The notes: generated by a model not told the origin, from the letters alone. DNA of 25,471 nucleotides from an uncultured Acidimicrobiaceae bacterium (GCA_937975915.1 CALJTY010000016.1:1-25471); one strand, 5' to 3'. Shown: positions 8,233-15,289, counted from the stretch's first letter. Made by a program: numbers and translations.

Positions 8233-8550
8233 GTGAGTGAAGAGAAAAAAGAACACGAACCAGACGTAGTCGATAAAGCTTTCGAAGCTTTTGATCACGT
8301 CCTTGATGTGGTCCATGACCGCATTCTTCGCCCAATCCTTGTTATTGGTCGCACCATTGCATTCGGGTTCATTCTTTTGTTGATTGCACTGGTGCTACTA
8401 ATTGTTCTCACGATTGGAATCATCCGACTTCTAAACGTGTACGTCTTCGCTGGGCATGAGTGGCTTAGTTGTTTGCTCCTTGGTGGAGCACTTGTCGTAA
8501 CTGGTTTTATTATTTGGCGACGTCGTCGTCCCGCAAATCTAAGGAAGTAA
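8233..8550 (+). CDS. small two-helix membrane protein of unknown function
   Basis: A 105-aa protein from a GTG start. An acidic, soluble N-terminus (1-30) is followed by a long hydrophobic helix (about 42-64), a short loop, a second helix (about 77-95) and a basic tail RRRRPANLRK. By the positive-inside rule both ends are probably cytoplasmic. No family was recognised. The start has no Shine-Dalgarno site; TAAGTT at 8221-8226 ends 6 nt before the GTG, which would fit a leaderless transcript, common in actinomycetes. Its stop abuts the trxB start directly. It sits where a membrane-bound anti-sigma factor lies in Mycobacterium, but has no sigma factor partner here, so I do not assign that role. 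Confidence 0.72.
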   Translation: MSEEKKEHEPDVVDKAFEAFDHVLDVVHDRILRPILVIGRTIAFGFILLLIALVLLIVLTIGIIRLLNVYVFAGHEWLSCLLLGGALVVTGFIIWRRRRPANLRK

Positions 8551-9504
8551 ATGTCAGAGCACACATCAGTACTAATCATTGGCTCTGGCCCCGCAGGACT
8601 TACAGCAGCTATTTACACAGCTCGTGCGCAGTTGAAGCCAATTGTTATTGAAGGCGAGCCCTCGTCAACCACCGATCAACCTGGTGGACAGTTGATGCTC
8701 ACTACAGACATTGAGAACTTCCCTGGTTTCCCAGAGGCAATCACCGGCCCAGAGCTCATGGCCAACATGCGCGCGCAAGCCGAACGCTTCGGTGCTGATC
8801 TTCGTATCACCAAGGTCCAGAAACTAGATGCAACTTCTCGTCCATTTAAGGCTTGGCTCACCGACGACGTCGAGCCAAGCATTACTGCAGACACCGTTAT
8901 TCTCGCTACCGGCGCACGCTCATTAATGATGGGTGTCCCGGGTGAAGAACGCCTACTCAGCCACGGACTTTCAACGTGTGCCACATGTGACGGCTTCTTC
9001 TTCAGAGGACAAGACATTGCCGTGGTTGGTGGTGGCGACTCTGCCATTGAAGAAGCAACCTTTCTTACCCGCTTCGCATCAAGCGTGACCCTGGTTCACC
9101 GACGTGACGCTCTTCGAGCCTCCAAGATCATGCAAGAACGTGCATTTAAAAATGAAAAGATCAAGTTCGCTTGGAACACTCAGGTCGTTGAGGTTTTGGG
9201 AGACGAGAAGGTTTCGGGCATGAAGGTGAAGGACACGATTACTGGTGAGGAGCGAGTGCTTGATGTGACTGGCATCTTTGTTGCCATTGGTCACATTCCG
9301 AACACCACATTGGTGTCGGGACAAGTTGACCTCGAAGAAAACGGATATGTTCGCACCGGGATTGGTTCATTCACCAACATCGATGGCCTCTTTGCCGCTG
9401 GCGATGTGCAAGACCACGTCTACCGACAAGCAATTACCGCTGCTGGTTCTGGCTGCATTGCTGCCATCGACGCCGAACGCTGGCTAGAAGCGCAAGGTCA
9501 CTAA
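8551..9504 (+). CDS. trxB: thioredoxin-disulfide reductase
   Basis: Low-molecular-weight NADPH-dependent flavoenzyme that reduces thioredoxin. It is 317 aa, normal for the family. Seen: FAD-binding GSGPAG (residues 11-16), the redox-active pair CATC (Cys143, Cys146) followed by DG, the NADPH fold GGGDSA (160-165), HRRD (183-186) for the adenosine phosphate, and the C-terminal FAD segment AAGDVQDHVYRQAITAAGSG. The ATG directly follows the preceding stop, with AAGGAAG just upstream. The partner thioredoxin gene comes next, giving the usual NADPH-TrxB-TrxA chain. Confidence 0.97.
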   Translation: MSEHTSVLIIGSGPAGLTAAIYTARAQLKPIVIEGEPSSTTDQPGGQLMLTTDIENFPGFPEAITGPELMANMRAQAERFGADLRITKVQKLDATSRPFKAWLTDDVEPSITADTVILATGARSLMMGVPGEERLLSHGLSTCATCDGFFFRGQDIAVVGGGDSAIEEATFLTRFASSVTLVHRRDALRASKIMQERAFKNEKIKFAWNTQVVEVLGDEKVSGMKVKDTITGEERVLDVTGIFVAIGHIPNTTLVSGQVDLEENGYVRTGIGSFTNIDGLFAAGDVQDHVYRQAITAAGSGCIAAIDAERWLEAQGH

Positions 9505-9530
9505 GGCTTCCTCGCTAAGGTGGAATATGC

Positions 9531-9550
9531 AACGCCTTTATTTAGGCGTT
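9531..9550 (+). other. stem-loop in the trxB-trxA gap
   Basis: AACGCCT (9531-9537) and AGGCGTT (9544-9550) form a perfect 7-bp stem with a TTATTT loop. It ends 6 nt before the trxA ribosome-binding site and has no T-run after it, so it is not a classic terminator. It could be an mRNA processing or stabilising hairpin that lets trxA be made at a different level from trxB; that is inference. Confidence 0.5.
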
Positions 9551-9566
9551 TACATTGGAGGAACAC

Positions 9567-9893
9567 ATGAGCGCGAACATCACAACACTTACTGACGCAA
9601 CTTTTGCTGAAGTCATTGGATCATCAGACAAGCCTGTACTGGTTGACTTCTGGGCAGAGTGGTGCGGACCGTGCAAAATGATTGCTCCGATTCTCGAAGA
9701 GCTCGCTGTAGAACAATCAGACAAGTTCGTTATTGGAAAGCTCGATGTTGACGTCAATGTTGCGACCGCAACGAAGTTCTCTGTTATGAGCATCCCGACG
9801 CTTCTTCTCTTCAAGAATGGTGAAGTTGTTGCACGTCTCGTTGGCGCAAAGCCAAAGGGTGCGTTGCTTCAAGAAATCACTGCGAACCTTTAA
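9567..9893 (+). CDS. trxA: thioredoxin
   Basis: A 108-aa cytoplasmic thioredoxin with the active site WCGPC (Cys33, Cys36), the buried Asp27, and the cis-proline in SIPT (Pro77). It transfers electrons from TrxB to protein disulfides such as those of ribonucleotide reductase. The start ATG has an excellent GGAGG at 9557-9561; a TTG just upstream lies within that site and is rejected. The next gene reads in the same frame right after this stop codon. Confidence 0.97.
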   Translation: MSANITTLTDATFAEVIGSSDKPVLVDFWAEWCGPCKMIAPILEELAVEQSDKFVIGKLDVDVNVATATKFSVMSIPTLLLFKNGEVVARLVGAKPKGALLQEITANL

Positions 9894-9899
9894 GTCACT

Positions 9900-10841
9900 C
9901 TGAATTTCGAAACCCTGCAACACGGGAACTCGGGTGAGCGAGTTCGAGAGCTTCAAGATCGTTTACGCAACCTTGGACACGATTCAGTCAAAGACAAGAT
10001 TGGTGTTTTTGGTGACGCCACGAAGGTAAGTGTTGAGGCCTTTCAAAGGTCTAGAGGCCTTAAAATTACTGGAGAAATTGACTCTACGACGTGGGCGCGT
10101 CTTGTCGAAGCAGGGTGGCATCTTGGACAACGTTTGTTGTTTCACACTCACCCAAACATGCGTGGTGACGATGTTGCTCAACTACAAGTCGAGTTGGCTC
10201 AACTTGGATTTAATCCCGGTCAGATCGATGGCATTTTTGGCCCGCTGCTTGAGAATGCACTTTGCGAATTTCAAAACAACTTAGGAATTTCTCCGAGCGC
10301 AACGCTTACGCGCGAAACTTTAAATGAGTTGCGACGTATGACAACAGCAGCCTCGGTGCGAAACCTCGTTAATGAAGCTCGAGACATAGCGGGCTTTGAT
10401 GATGTTGCTAATGGACTTCTCGTTCTCTGTGGAACAAGCCCATTACTTGAGATCTTGTTTGATCAAACTCGATCAAATTTTGATGTCATTGATCTTGGAA
10501 CCACTCCCCCGAGCGACATTGCAGCTCACGCGAATGCCAATAATGCAGCGGTGGTGCTCTCATTTCAACAAAACGATGAGCTGAATGCAATACATCTGCA
10601 CTACTGGGCTAGCTACAAAGCGCACTCTCGTCGAGGTGAGCAGCTCGCCAGCACTGTTGCTACATCGCTATCTCGCTCACCAGTACTGCCACGGGTTGAG
10701 GTAACTGGGATGGCACTGCCAATTCTGCGAGAAACTCGGATGACCACACTCCAGATAGAACACGGGCCCTTAGGCCTGGATGCTTTAAGGGACTTTTCAG
10801 AGTCAATCATTGGGGTTCTGGACGGAATTATCCACAATTAG
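9900..10841 (+). CDS. cwlM: CwlM-like protein: two peptidoglycan-binding modules plus degenerate amidase domain
   Basis: Reading on in the trxA frame after its stop gives about 313 residues. Two PG_binding_1 modules are visible: residues about 4-70 (LQHGNSGERVRELQDRLRNL, ending near ITGEIDSTTW) and about 75-150 (RGDDVAQLQVELAQLGFNPG, DGIFGPLLENALCEFQ). The remainder aligns with the amidase_3 fold of Mycobacterium CwlM but lacks the zinc-binding DPGHGG-type motif; only a C-terminal Glu (about residue 287, QIEHGPLG) resembles the family's catalytic region. CwlM in Mycobacterium is a regulator of MurA rather than a hydrolase, and the position after trxA is the same. No ATG, GTG or TTG exists before 10134, which would delete the first module, so a CTG at 9900 is the likeliest start. 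This start is uncertain; there is no signal peptide. Confidence 0.7.
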   Translation: MNFETLQHGNSGERVRELQDRLRNLGHDSVKDKIGVFGDATKVSVEAFQRSRGLKITGEIDSTTWARLVEAGWHLGQRLLFHTHPNMRGDDVAQLQVELAQLGFNPGQIDGIFGPLLENALCEFQNNLGISPSATLTRETLNELRRMTTAASVRNLVNEARDIAGFDDVANGLLVLCGTSPLLEILFDQTRSNFDVIDLGTTPPSDIAAHANANNAAVVLSFQQNDELNAIHLHYWASYKAHSRRGEQLASTVATSLSRSPVLPRVEVTGMALPILRETRMTTLQIEHGPLGLDALRDFSESIIGVLDGIIHN

Positions 10842-10931
10842 TCGTTTTGACTGTTTTACTTACCTCTGAAAACCCATAACCTTAAAGGCTTTTCAAAGTA
10901 ACCCACAGGTTCATCCACAACTTGGGGATAA
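10828..10931. other. DnaA-box cluster between cwlM and parB
   Basis: A perfect TTATCCACA lies at 10828-10836, inside the last codons of cwlM. TCATCCACA at 10911-10919 (one mismatch) faces TTATCCCCA on the minus strand at 10923-10931 (one mismatch), 3 bp apart. The rest of the 123-bp gap (10842-10964) between convergent genes shows no clear terminator. Such a cluster could titrate DnaA or couple it to ParB; this is inference from box density alone. Confidence 0.5.
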
Positions 10932-10964
10932 CTTCAACGAGAACTTTAGGTTTAAGGTTGAAGG

Positions 10965-11897
10965 TTATTTTGCCTGTGAAATTGCAATGTAGAGACGCTC
11001 TAGGTCATCAAGGTCAGCAAAATCAATAATGATTCGGCCATTTCTACCCTTGAGGTCGACGTGAACTCGGGTGTCGAGGTAGTCCTCGAGAAGCTTTTCG
11101 AGCTCTGCCACACTGGCGTCGGGTACTGGACGAAGTGTTGGTCGCCCTGTTCCTGTAGTTCCAGGCTTTACTGACGCGTCGGTTCCAGTTGGCTTTGTTC
11201 CCATCAGAGCCTTGATGGCTTCATCGGTTGCTCGAACGGAGAGTTCGTTCTTGATGATTCTCGCAACCATGGTTCCTTGAACATCGTTGTCTGTCAATGA
11301 AAGAAGGAGCTTTGCGTGACCTTCTGAAATCTGTGATCCGGCAAGGGCAGCCTGCCCAGCTTCTCCCAGGTTAAGTAGTCGTAATGTGTTCGTAACATTA
11401 GTTCTGCTCTTTCCGACTCGCTGCGCCACGTCATCATGGGTCAAGTGGAAGTCATCGATGAGCTGCTTGTACGCCGCAGCTTCTTCAAGTGCGTGAAGGT
11501 CAACACGGTGAAGGTTTTCTACAACAGCCTGTTCCAATGAAAGGCGGTCATTCACATCATCTTGAATCAGGACTGGCATTACATCGAGTCCTGCCATCTG
11601 AGCTGCACGCCAGCGACGCTCACCAGCAATCAGCTCATATGCGCCTGGCTCACTTGTGATGGCCCTAACAATGATTGGCTGCAAAACACCGAGTTCGCGA
11701 ACCGACGCAGATAAGGCCTTCAGACCATCTGCGTCAAAGGTCTTTCTTGGCTGAAACTTATTTGGGCGAATTGAGGCAACGGGGACCTTACGAAGTGGTC
11801 CGCCAACAGCGGCGCTTTCGTCTGGTGAGGCGCTTGCAGAGCCCCCGTCAGGGATGAGAGCTCCGAGTCCTTTTCCAAGTCCTGGTTTTCTAGCCAT
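10965..11897 (-). CDS. parB: chromosome partitioning protein ParB
   Basis: CTP-dependent DNA clamp that loads at parS and spreads to organise the origin. It is 310 aa. Seen: N-terminal GLGKGLGALIP that contacts ParA, the CTP-binding motif GERRWRA (92-98), ENLHRVDLHALEEA (127 onward; most relatives have a Glu where Val is), the helix-turn-helix about 150-172 (HDDVAQRVGKSRTNVTNTLR), and a C-terminal dimerisation domain (about 265-310). The ATG has GAGGAG upstream and overlaps the end of parA by 8 nt (ATGGCTAG), indicating coupling. Three parS sites lie just upstream of parA. Confidence 0.97.
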   Translation of the reverse strand: MARKPGLGKGLGALIPDGGSASASPDESAAVGGPLRKVPVASIRPNKFQPRKTFDADGLKALSASVRELGVLQPIIVRAITSEPGAYELIAGERRWRAAQMAGLDVMPVLIQDDVNDRLSLEQAVVENLHRVDLHALEEAAAYKQLIDDFHLTHDDVAQRVGKSRTNVTNTLRLLNLGEAGQAALAGSQISEGHAKLLLSLTDNDVQGTMVARIIKNELSVRATDEAIKALMGTKPTGTDASVKPGTTGTGRPTLRPVPDASVAELEKLLEDYLDTRVHVDLKGRNGRIIIDFADLDDLERLYIAISQAK

Positions 11898-12672
11898 TGA
11901 GAATCTCCTCTGCTAATGCTCGGTACGCTTTGGCACCCTTAGATGATGGATCAAATACGGTAATTGGCTGGCCGAACGAAGGGGCCTCGGCCAATCGAAC
12001 GGTTCGAGGTATTACTGACTTACAAAGCTCCTCTGGGAAGGCTTTGCGGACTTCCTTCGCGACATCGGTAGACAAGGTGTTTCTTGAGTCATACATCGTG
12101 AGAACCACCTTGGTAATTCTGAGGCTCGGATTTAGGTTCTTTTGAACAAGGTCGACGATTCGAGAGAGCTGTGTAAGGCCTTCTAGGGCATAGAACTCAG
12201 CCTGGACAGGCACCATGATGTCGGTAGCTGCTGCGAAAGCATTGATCGTGATTAGACCCAGAGAAGGTGGGCAGTCAATAAAGACGTACTCGAACTCCCC
12301 TTCAACTGACTCCAAGGCTTTTTTCAGTCTGAGCTCTCTTGAGATGACCGATGTGAGTTCTTGTTCGACTCCAGCTAGGTCAAGTGTTGCTGGCGCGACG
12401 AAAAGGTTTTTAAAGCCTGTAGGTTCCACAATGTCCACCATTGGAACATCGTTGAGAAGCACGTCATAGACAGATCGTTCAAACTGGCGGCCATCAACGC
12501 CTAGTCCTGTGGTTGCGTTTCCCTGGGGGTCAAGGTCAACAATCAATACTCGCTTGCCTTTTTCGGCAAGGGCTGCCCCTAAAGACGTTGTGGTTGTTGT
12601 CTTTCCGACGCCACCTTTTTGGTTGGCAACGGCGAAAATCCTCATCTTGCTGGCGTCCGCCATGAGCCTCAT
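11890..12672 (-). CDS. parA: chromosome partitioning ATPase ParA (Soj)
   Basis: Deviant Walker ATPase that moves or positions ParB-parS complexes on the nucleoid. It is 260 aa from the first ATG. Seen: deviant Walker A KGGVGKTT (19-26), the Walker A' motif DLDPQGNATTGLG, Walker B YVFIDCPPSLG, and the C-terminal RTVRLAEAPSFGQPI. Three in-frame ATGs (12672, 12663, 12645) compete; the conserved domain begins right after the third, GAGG stands just before the second, and the first gives the longest form. The start is therefore uncertain by up to nine residues. The promoter must lie in the parS-bearing gap. Confidence 0.95.
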   Translation of the reverse strand: MRLMADASKMRIFAVANQKGGVGKTTTTTSLGAALAEKGKRVLIVDLDPQGNATTGLGVDGRQFERSVYDVLLNDVPMVDIVEPTGFKNLFVAPATLDLAGVEQELTSVISRELRLKKALESVEGEFEYVFIDCPPSLGLITINAFAAATDIMVPVQAEFYALEGLTQLSRIVDLVQKNLNPSLRITKVVLTMYDSRNTLSTDVAKEVRKAFPEELCKSVIPRTVRLAEAPSFGQPITVFDPSSKGAKAYRALAEEILNG

Positions 12673-12749
12673 CCCGAGCTAGGTACATCCCGACACTGCG
12701 TCAAATACATGTCAATTCAACTAGGTTTTTTCTGCCTCGTCAAGTACCA

Positions 12750-12767
12750 ATGTTCCACGTGGAACAT
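12750..12767. other. parS centromere site 1
   Basis: Perfect 18-bp palindrome ATGTTCCACGTGGAACAT. It matches the bacterial parS core TGTTNCACGTGNAACA bound by ParB, in a variant with CC/GG in the arms. It lies 78 bp upstream of the parA start. Confidence 0.95.
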
Positions 12768-12836
12768 ATTGGCCTCAGACTGATTAAAGGGGTCAGACCA
12801 TGTGAAGGATATTCGGGCAGTTGTCTAAGGATTCGA

Positions 12837-12854
12837 ATGTTCCACGTGGAACAT
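12837..12854. other. parS centromere site 2
   Basis: Second identical 18-bp ATGTTCCACGTGGAACAT palindrome, 87 bp from site 1. Like site 1 it is followed by ATAT. Confidence 0.95.
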
Positions 12855-12883
12855 ATTTTTAGACTCTGAGTTCAGATGGAACA

Positions 12884-12901
12884 ATGTTCCACGTGGAACA
12901 T
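12884..12901. other. parS centromere site 3
   Basis: Third identical 18-bp palindrome, 47 bp from site 2, touching the stop codon of rsmG (12902-12904). All three together give ParB a dense loading zone within about 3.4 kb of dnaA. Confidence 0.95.
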
Positions 12902-13525
12902 CTAGAAGAGTGGTTTCTTTCCTGGCACTCCAACTTCTCGTGGATACGAAGAAAGAGTTGCTTTGGTTTTAATCAGGATTTGATAGGCAGAGCCGTGGCG
13001 GACTCGTCCTTTTGCCTCTAGACCGAGCTTGGCTAGGCCTTCTTTGTTCCAGCGGCCTGTTTCTGTGTCATCTGGTGGCTCTGAAACAATCATCATTCCA
13101 CCAACCTTTAGGAATCGAACGCCACACTCGGCTGTAACAGCTGGGGGGCCGAAAGATCTAGCGGTTACTAAATCAAAGGCTGAGTCCAAGTCTGGGTCCC
13201 AAGCAAGATCTTCTGCTCTGGCGGTAAGAACTTCGCCACCCTCTGGGGCGCCTTCCCATTCCAGGACTTCTCGCAGGAACGCCATACGCTTTTCCATCGA
13301 ATCAGTAAAAACAGCCCTTTGTTGCCACCTTTGCAGCAGCACTAGTCCTGGGAGGCCACCACCACTTCCTAGGTCTAGAAATGACTCTGGGGGAGTCTCG
13401 TTTAATTCTTCCCAGCAGAGGGCAAACCCTTCTGCGTGGGCAATGTGGGGCTCTATTGCATTAGGCCCTAAAAAGCCTCGCGCCCTCGATTCCTCGAGGG
13501 CGCGGGTCAACCAATTATTTGTCAC
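12902..13525 (-). CDS. rsmG: 16S rRNA (guanine-N7)-methyltransferase RsmG (GidB)
   Basis: Methylates a conserved guanine in 16S rRNA (G527 in E. coli numbering) using S-adenosylmethionine. It is 207 aa. Seen: the SAM-binding DLGSGGGLPGLVL, the acidic end of the next strand in VFTDSMEKRMAFL, TARSFGPPAVTAE, and the C-terminal YPREVGVPGKKPL. The start is a GTG 7 nt after the jag stop and has no clear Shine-Dalgarno site; coupling to jag is likely. A strong GC-rich hairpin lies within codons 8-17. Loss of this enzyme gives streptomycin resistance in other bacteria. Confidence 0.94.
   Translation of the reverse strand: MTNNWLTRALEESRARGFLGPNAIEPHIAHAEGFALCWEELNETPPESFLDLGSGGGLPGLVLLQRWQQRAVFTDSMEKRMAFLREVLEWEGAPEGGEVLTARAEDLAWDPDLDSAFDLVTARSFGPPAVTAECGVRFLKVGGMMIVSEPPDDTETGRWNKEGLAKLGLEAKGRVRHGSAYQILIKTKATLSSYPREVGVPGKKPLF
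13479..13504 (-). terminator. terminator-like hairpin inside the 5' end of rsmG
   Basis: CGCGCCCTCGA (13479-13489) and TCGAGGGCGCG (13494-13504) form a perfect 11-bp stem with a 4-nt loop. On the minus-strand RNA the loop is GGAA, a GNRA tetraloop, and the stem is followed by AGGC and five U. It lies within the first codons of rsmG, so it could attenuate transcription into rsmG-parAB or affect translation. The four bases before the U-run would weaken termination. Confidence 0.5.
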
Positions 13526-13532
13526 AAATCAA

Positions 13533-14378
13533 TTATGCCGGAGCAATCACCACAAAGCGGCGAGGGTCGTCACCTTCTGATCGAGTGGCTACTGAAGCAT
13601 TCTCGGTAAGGGCATCATGAACTGCTTTACGGTCTGCGGCAGACATTGGCTCAAGAGCGCGCTCTTCTCCAGTTTCTATGACTTCCTGGGCCACTTGCGC
13701 AGCAAAGCGCCCTAGGGCAGCTACGCGGCGTTCACGGTACTGCGCAACATCTACCAAGATTCGGTCTGTACGTGCAGGAGACTTTGACTGAACAACCGTT
13801 CTGGTGACTTCTTGCAGGGCAGTAAGAGTTGTTCCACGAGGACCAACTAGAACCCCAAGCTCAGTTGGGGGATTGGCATTAACTGAAAGCTCTACGGTTT
13901 CAGCGTCAATTTCCTTAACTGATACTTCTGCGGTGATGTTCATAGAGCTCAGTAGTCCGACAAGGAACTCCTTTGCGATTGAACCCTGTTCGGCTAGTGA
14001 AATTCCTTCAGCCATGGTGCCCTCCTTTGGTGGACTCTTTTCTGGTCGTGGTGCTTTTGCTGCAGTTTGCTTAGCTCGACGCGGTGCGTCTTCCTTCTTT
14101 TCTTCAGAAGAACTACCACCGCGAGGCTTCTCACCACGCGGGCGGTCGTTGCGTGGACGGTCTTCGCGACCACCAGAACGGCGTGATCGCTTCGGACGTG
14201 GTCCTGATGGACGTACTCGAGCACGTACTCGAGCTTCTCCACGAACTCGGCCAAATAGACCCTTTGCTGGCTCTTCTAGTACTTCAATTTCTGCATCATC
14301 TCTGTGAACCCCTAGGTGAGCAAGTGCTCTTGTAGTGGCTTCTTCGAGTGACGATCCTGTTGTTTCTACCCAATCCAT
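13533..14378 (-). CDS. jag: KhpB/Jag RNA-binding protein (Jag-N, KH, R3H)
   Basis: A 281-aa protein with an N-terminal Jag-N domain (1-50, VETTGSSLEEATTRALAHLG and GLFGRVRGEARV), a long basic and low-complexity linker (about 55-120, rich in Arg, Pro, Lys, Glu), a KH domain (about 130-205, with GPRG in the nucleic-acid loop) and a C-terminal R3H domain (RxxxH in DRKAVHDAL). KhpB-type proteins bind RNA and influence cell wall elongation and division. The ATG lies 3 nt after the yidC stop, with AAAGG farther upstream. The linker DNA holds a 12-bp tandem repeat at 14211-14234. Confidence 0.93.
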   Translation of the reverse strand: MDWVETTGSSLEEATTRALAHLGVHRDDAEIEVLEEPAKGLFGRVRGEARVRARVRPSGPRPKRSRRSGGREDRPRNDRPRGEKPRGGSSSEEKKEDAPRRAKQTAAKAPRPEKSPPKEGTMAEGISLAEQGSIAKEFLVGLLSSMNITAEVSVKEIDAETVELSVNANPPTELGVLVGPRGTTLTALQEVTRTVVQSKSPARTDRILVDVAQYRERRVAALGRFAAQVAQEVIETGEERALEPMSAADRKAVHDALTENASVATRSEGDDPRRFVVIAPA

Positions 14379-14381
14379 GGG

Positions 14382-15287
14382 TTACCGCGCCTTTCTTTTC
14401 CGCTTCGCTTTGGAGCGAGACTGTTGTTGGGACTTTAAGGTTGAAGGTTTGGTGTCTTCAGCCTCTTGTTTGGCCGCGCCAGGAATTTCCTTTTCTTGGA
14501 TCTTGCCTGGGTCAGATACTCCTGTGCGAAAAAGCACATCCTGAGTAATTATGCGAATAACTGTAGAAATAATCATGTACAACACGACAGCTGCAGGGAT
14601 AATCATGTAAAAGTATGCAAAAAGAATCGGCATGACCTTCTGAAGTGTTTGCTGTTGGCTAGGAATCGCAACACCGGACTTTTTGTTTCTGTTGGTCATT
14701 TGGGCCATTTGGATGTACTGAAGTCCAACAGCAACAGCTACGAACACGAAGAATGGAATCGCCGCGGCAGTAGAGCTGTGTGATGAGAAGGGCTGCAGAT
14801 TCAGGTCCATGCCAAATGTCTTAATTTGGCCACCAGCATTTTGGATTGTGTGAAACATCTTTGATGTTTCAGGGATGTACTGAGGTATTGACTGACCAGC
14901 AGCATCTACGTGCGCCAATCCCTTGATAACACTGTAAAGAATGAAGAGAAACGGTGCCTGAAGAAGCATTGGGAGGCATCCGCCAAGTGGGTTAACCCCG
15001 TGCTCTTTGTAGAGCTTCATCATTTCTTCATTCAATGCCTGGCGATTCTCCGGTCCCTTGTATTTGACCTGGAGCTTCTTCATTTCCGGCTGAATCTTCT
15101 GCATCGCCATCATGGACTTGGTGCTTTTAACCGTAAAAGGCGTCAAAACACCCATAATTACAATTGTTAGCATCACAATGGCGAAGGCATAGTTTGGGAT
15201 GATCCCATAGAAAAAGGCCATTAGCCAGCCAAAGAGGCCGAAGACTGGGTGGAAAATACTGCTGATTGAGTGGATGAGGCTATCCAT
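14382..15287 (-). CDS. yidC: membrane protein insertase YidC (Oxa1 family)
   Basis: Inserts membrane proteins alone or with SecYEG. The ATG at 15287 has AAGGAG 9 nt upstream and lies 2 nt after the yidD stop, giving 301 aa, with about five transmembrane helices and a basic C-terminal tail ending KAKRKRKAR. Seen: QPEMKKLQVKYKG in the cytoplasmic hairpin, EEMMKLYKEHGVNPLGGCLPMLLQAPFLF, and the TM region FFVFVAVAVGLQY. A longer in-frame extension upstream lies within yidD and is rejected. Odd: the first core helix reads IVMLTIVIMGVLTPF, with Met45 where E. coli (Arg366) and B. subtilis have the conserved groove arginine. Confidence 0.95.
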   Translation of the reverse strand: MDSLIHSISSIFHPVFGLFGWLMAFFYGIIPNYAFAIVMLTIVIMGVLTPFTVKSTKSMMAMQKIQPEMKKLQVKYKGPENRQALNEEMMKLYKEHGVNPLGGCLPMLLQAPFLFILYSVIKGLAHVDAAGQSIPQYIPETSKMFHTIQNAGGQIKTFGMDLNLQPFSSHSSTAAAIPFFVFVAVAVGLQYIQMAQMTNRNKKSGVAIPSQQQTLQKVMPILFAYFYMIIPAAVVLYMIISTVIRIITQDVLFRTGVSDPGKIQEKEIPGAAKQEAEDTKPSTLKSQQQSRSKAKRKRKAR

Positions 15288-15289
15288 TG

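Larger units (their letters stand above)
12673..12901. promoter_or_regulatory. parA-rsmG gap carrying three parS sites
   Basis: This 229-bp non-coding gap holds three identical parS palindromes and presumably the parAB promoter on the minus strand. TTGACA and TTGACG are present on the minus strand within about 50 nt upstream of parA, but no -10 at proper spacing is convincing. No gene or terminator was seen here. Confidence 0.6.

Noticed and set aside
13029..13580. 183-codon open frame antisense to rsmG
   Set aside because: No recognisable motif and it mirrors rsmG codon use.
13828..13843. TGTTCCACGAGGACCA, parS-like, in jag
   Set aside because: Only one arm matches and it is conserved coding sequence for the KH loop (GPRGTT).
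14211..14234. 12-bp tandem repeat ACGTACTCGAGC in jag
   Set aside because: Two copies encoding an Arg/Val-rich stretch at the end of Jag-N; ordinary slippage in coding sequence.
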